A stretch of DNA of 64,000 bases from Cenococcum geophilum 1.58 (lineage: Eukaryota > Ascomycota > Dothideomycetes > Gloniales > Gloniaceae): NCBI GenBank assembly GCA_001692895.1, contig KV748197.1, positions 1,617,813 through 1,681,812 of the forward strand, read 5' to 3'. Shown piece by piece: positions 61,897 through 64,000 of this stretch. Positions within the stretch are counted from its first letter, which is position 1. The number at the start of each line of letters is the position of its first letter. Both the position numbers and the translations under genes were made by a program. The notes under the pieces were generated by a model. It searched no databases. It saw only the letters and a list, made by a program, of their open reading frames with translations, and was not told the origin of the DNA.

Positions 61897-62060
61897 TACA
61901 CCCTCACCTTTACACCCTTACCTTTACACCCTTACCTCAAACCTCAACCTTAACCTTAAACCTCAACCTTAACCTTAAACCTCGACCTTAACCTCAAACC
62001 TCAACCTCGACCTCAAACCTTAACCTTAACCTTATACCTACCCTTATACCTACAACGCCT
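61897..62060. repeat. Pyrimidine-rich 6-bp microsatellite (ccttaa/cctcaa)
   Basis: Runs of accttaaccttaaacctcaac and acccttacctttacacc. It is not the CCCTAA of fungal telomeres, so this is leader sequence of copia F rather than a telomere remnant. Confidence 0.85.
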
Positions 62061-62066
62061 AAAACT

Positions 62067-63086
62067 ATGGCACCAACGGAGGAAGAATAGGCTGTAATGG
62101 CCAACAAATACAGATACGGAATCGATGCAGACAAGGCTACAAAGGACAAACTGGTAGAGTTCGTAAAAACGACGATATACCTAACATAAGACTTTACGGA
62201 CAACACCTTGTAGCTTATCTTTCTAGAGCAGTTTAAGGGGTTTACAGTGGAGAGCTTTAAGAAGATACGCACAGACATTAGGTCTAAGCTACAAAGATAT
62301 CTCCTTAAAAGAGGTGTTTACGTACGCAGACGCAATAGCAGAGTTACTGTATCTAAGCTGCATTAATGGACAGATAAGGAGATCGTAGCAACCATTAAGG
62401 AGCTGGCAGAACCACTAGCTTTAAGAGCATTACAAGATAGGTTAAACCACGCTCGTAACGGTCTATCGGGTCAGCCTACAGCTATAGTTACAATACCACC
62501 TAGGTCTAGTACGCAAACACCTGTTGCATTTATGCCCCAGCAACCTACCTCTACACAGAATCAGCAAGCCGCACCAACCGCCTCTACCTTCCCTCCAGCA
62601 ACTGCTCTTACCCCACCACCAGCTGCTCCGCTAATTCCACCAGCTATTCCAACTGCTGCACCACCAGTTATCCCGATCGCTGCACCACCAGCTACTCCGA
62701 TCGCTGCACCGCCAGCTACTCCAATCACTGCACCGCCAGCTACTCCAATCGCTGTACCGCCAGCTACCCCAATCGCTGCCCCCGCTGCCCCTACTACCCC
62801 TCCTAGTCCTCCTCCTGCCCAGCCTATAGCTACAGCTACAACGCCGCCTAGAACGCAGATACCTACCCCTACAACACCTCAGCAGCCTAGCCTACCGCAG
62901 TCTACCCTACCGCAATCTACCCTACAGCAGCAATTAGACCTAGGAGTAGAAGGAACAACCTTATATAATAAAGAAGCTGCTATAGTAGCAAAGATGTACA
63001 CAGACAGCCAGAAATACAGCGGAGTTAGCAAAAGCTTCGATTTCAAATTGTCTATTTTTAAAGATATCTACAGAAGAACTAGCTAG
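62067..63086 (+). pseudogene. Copia F gag with proline-rich repeats
   Basis: One frame of 340 codons with four stops in its first half. The second half, from the ATG at 62532 (184 residues), is open. It contains a PPATPIAA-type repeat of about eight residues (roughly residues 35-75 of that half), followed by a glutamine- and proline-rich tail ending in FKLSIFKDIYRRTS. The low-complexity stretch, and not purifying selection, keeps it open. A linker inside gag is its likely role. Confidence 0.6.
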
Positions 63087-63720
63087 GGAGTTTCCGCCTA
63101 TAGAATTACCGTCTCAAACCCTGGAGAAGACTCGTCTTAGTTAATTAATAAGTTATAGTCTCCAATCGTTATATGGGAGAAGGAACACCCCAGTTAAGGG
63201 GCGTATACTACCTTTACAGATTACCGCTACTACAGTTAAGATTAAGGCCGGAACTACAACTAGAATAACCGAAGCCGTAACTGAAACGGTCAAAACCTTA
63301 GCCGTAAGGGATTTAAATAGTACGCAAGTACTATAGGTGTCAATACGGAGGGGGTTCCAGTTAAAGCCTATAACTCCATTAACGTAGGTTAAATAAATAA
63401 ACTGTAAGGTATTGCCTGGGTGTACAATAGGAAGTAGGTAATACCCTTATATAGGAGAAAGAGAGACGAACTAATGGGGGAGAAAGGAGGCTGCAAGCCT
63501 AAAGAGCTTATAAGGGGTGGCTAAGGCCTAGCCGAAGGCTACCCTTAGTAGCCCTAAGAGCTCCTAGGATATAGCCAAGATGGTATTATAGGACTACCCC
63601 GTAACACCTTACACACACCTACCTATTTATACCGCTAAGACACCAGTGTCTAATATCCGCAAGATTCGCAATATCCGCAATATTCGCAATGTCCGCAATT
63701 CTCTACACTGATTCGAGGTC
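63087..63720. other. Decayed middle of copia F, with a 9-bp repeat
   Basis: No frame survives. At 63655-63699 five 9-bp units such as attcgcaat/atccgcaat stand next to the point where RNase H resumes, which may mark the deletion junction. Confidence 0.4.
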
Positions 63721-64000
63721 CTTGTACGACTGTCTCGTCCGACTAGGAACTACGTAAGAGAAACGCTTAATAATCGATATCGATGGAGATACTAACCCTG
63801 CGGACGCTATAACAAAGGGCAAGCCTTATACGGCACTATTACAGCTTATTAACACGAATCGAGCTATAGGGTGGGTTAAACGAACGGATTCGGCTTTGGT
63901 AGGTACGGACTCGTACTATACAGAGCCAGCCGCCAAGGCGCTAGTAGCAGGCGAGCCAATAGCGATTTTCCATCCCGGGAATGGAAAATCCTAATTGGCC

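Larger units (their letters stand above)
61298..64000 (+). mobile_element. Copia F: recent, internally deleted copia element, running off the edge
   Basis: After the LTR come untranslated repeats, a gag frame from an ATG at 62067 to 63086 with only four stops (TAG, TAA, TAG, TAA), a decayed stretch, and then, from about 63727, the RNase H C-terminal blocks YDCLVRLGTT-EKRLIIDI, DGDTNPADAITKGKPYTAL and TNRAIGWVKR. Protease, integrase, most of reverse transcriptase and about 20 residues inside RNase H are missing. The frame is far less broken than in copia E, so the insertion is younger or RIP was weaker. The last 35 bases carry a palindromic block also seen near 24842 and 34060. Confidence 0.8.

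Noticed and set aside
61897..62060. Possible internal telomere repeat
   Set aside because: Units are ccttaa/cctcaa and not CCCTAA, and they lie in the leader of a copia element.
61655..63720. CRISPR-like arrays in repeat-rich stretches
   Set aside because: Units differ in spacing and lack unique spacers, and the organism is a fungus.

Overview
The window reads as a filamentous ascomycete chromosome (Pezizomycotina; Aspergillus/Penicillium-like is my best guess). Most of it is very AT-rich. TpA is abundant and old coding frames are full of TAG/TAA where CAG, CAA or TGG is expected. That is the signature of repeat-induced point mutation (RIP) acting on transposable elements. One short island of normal composition, about 38.1-46.1 kb, holds the only intact gene I can defend: a secreted GH53 arabinogalactan endo-beta-1,4-galactanase on the minus strand at 43031-44086.

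Layout, left to right. 1-3.1 kb: unrecognised decayed sequence with two minisatellites and a duplicated tRNA-like segment. 3.1-8.4 kb: relic of a SNF2-type helicase on the minus strand. 8.48-8.80 kb: three tandem copies of about 115 bp. 9.3-13.6 kb: relic of a Plavaka/KDZ (CACTA-like) transposase on the plus strand. 14.1-18.06 kb: gypsy A (minus). 18.06-19.9 kb: gypsy B gag/protease (minus), interrupted by gypsy A. 21.9-22.2 kb: Helitron fragment (minus). 23.0-25.3 kb: gypsy D integrase plus 3' LTR (plus). 25.3-28.5 kb: second gypsy A copy (minus). 28.6-34.5 kb: copia element E with both LTRs (plus). 34.56-36.0 kb: 5'-truncated Tad-like LINE (plus). 37.5-37.96 kb: foldback MITE. 38.9-39.7 kb: hAT-type MITE with an internal minisatellite. 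39.86-41.24 kb: membrane-protein pseudogene split by a solo LTR. 43.0-44.1 kb: GH53. 44.77-44.97 kb: Crypton-like fragment. 45.0-46.0 kb: copia gag fragment with 3' LTR (minus). 46.25-50.1 kb: DIRS-like tyrosine-recombinase retrotransposon (plus). 51.3-53.4 kb: gypsy C LTR plus gag (plus). 54.1-59.1 kb: gypsy B chromovirus (plus) with a nested solo LTR. 59.46-61.30 kb: 5' part of a second copia E (plus). 61.3-64 kb: copia F, internally deleted and running off the window.

There is no operon-like gene system. The main content is a layered insertion record that can partly be ordered: a solo LTR with a 5-bp duplication lies inside the gypsy B protease, gypsy A lies inside another gypsy B copy only about 16 bp away, copia F cuts copia E, and a solo LTR with duplication GTTCC splits the membrane-protein gene so precisely that removing it restores the frame. 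Ambiguous bases (n) near 30.37 kb, 30.67-30.72 kb and 47.14-47.22 kb mark lower-quality sequence.
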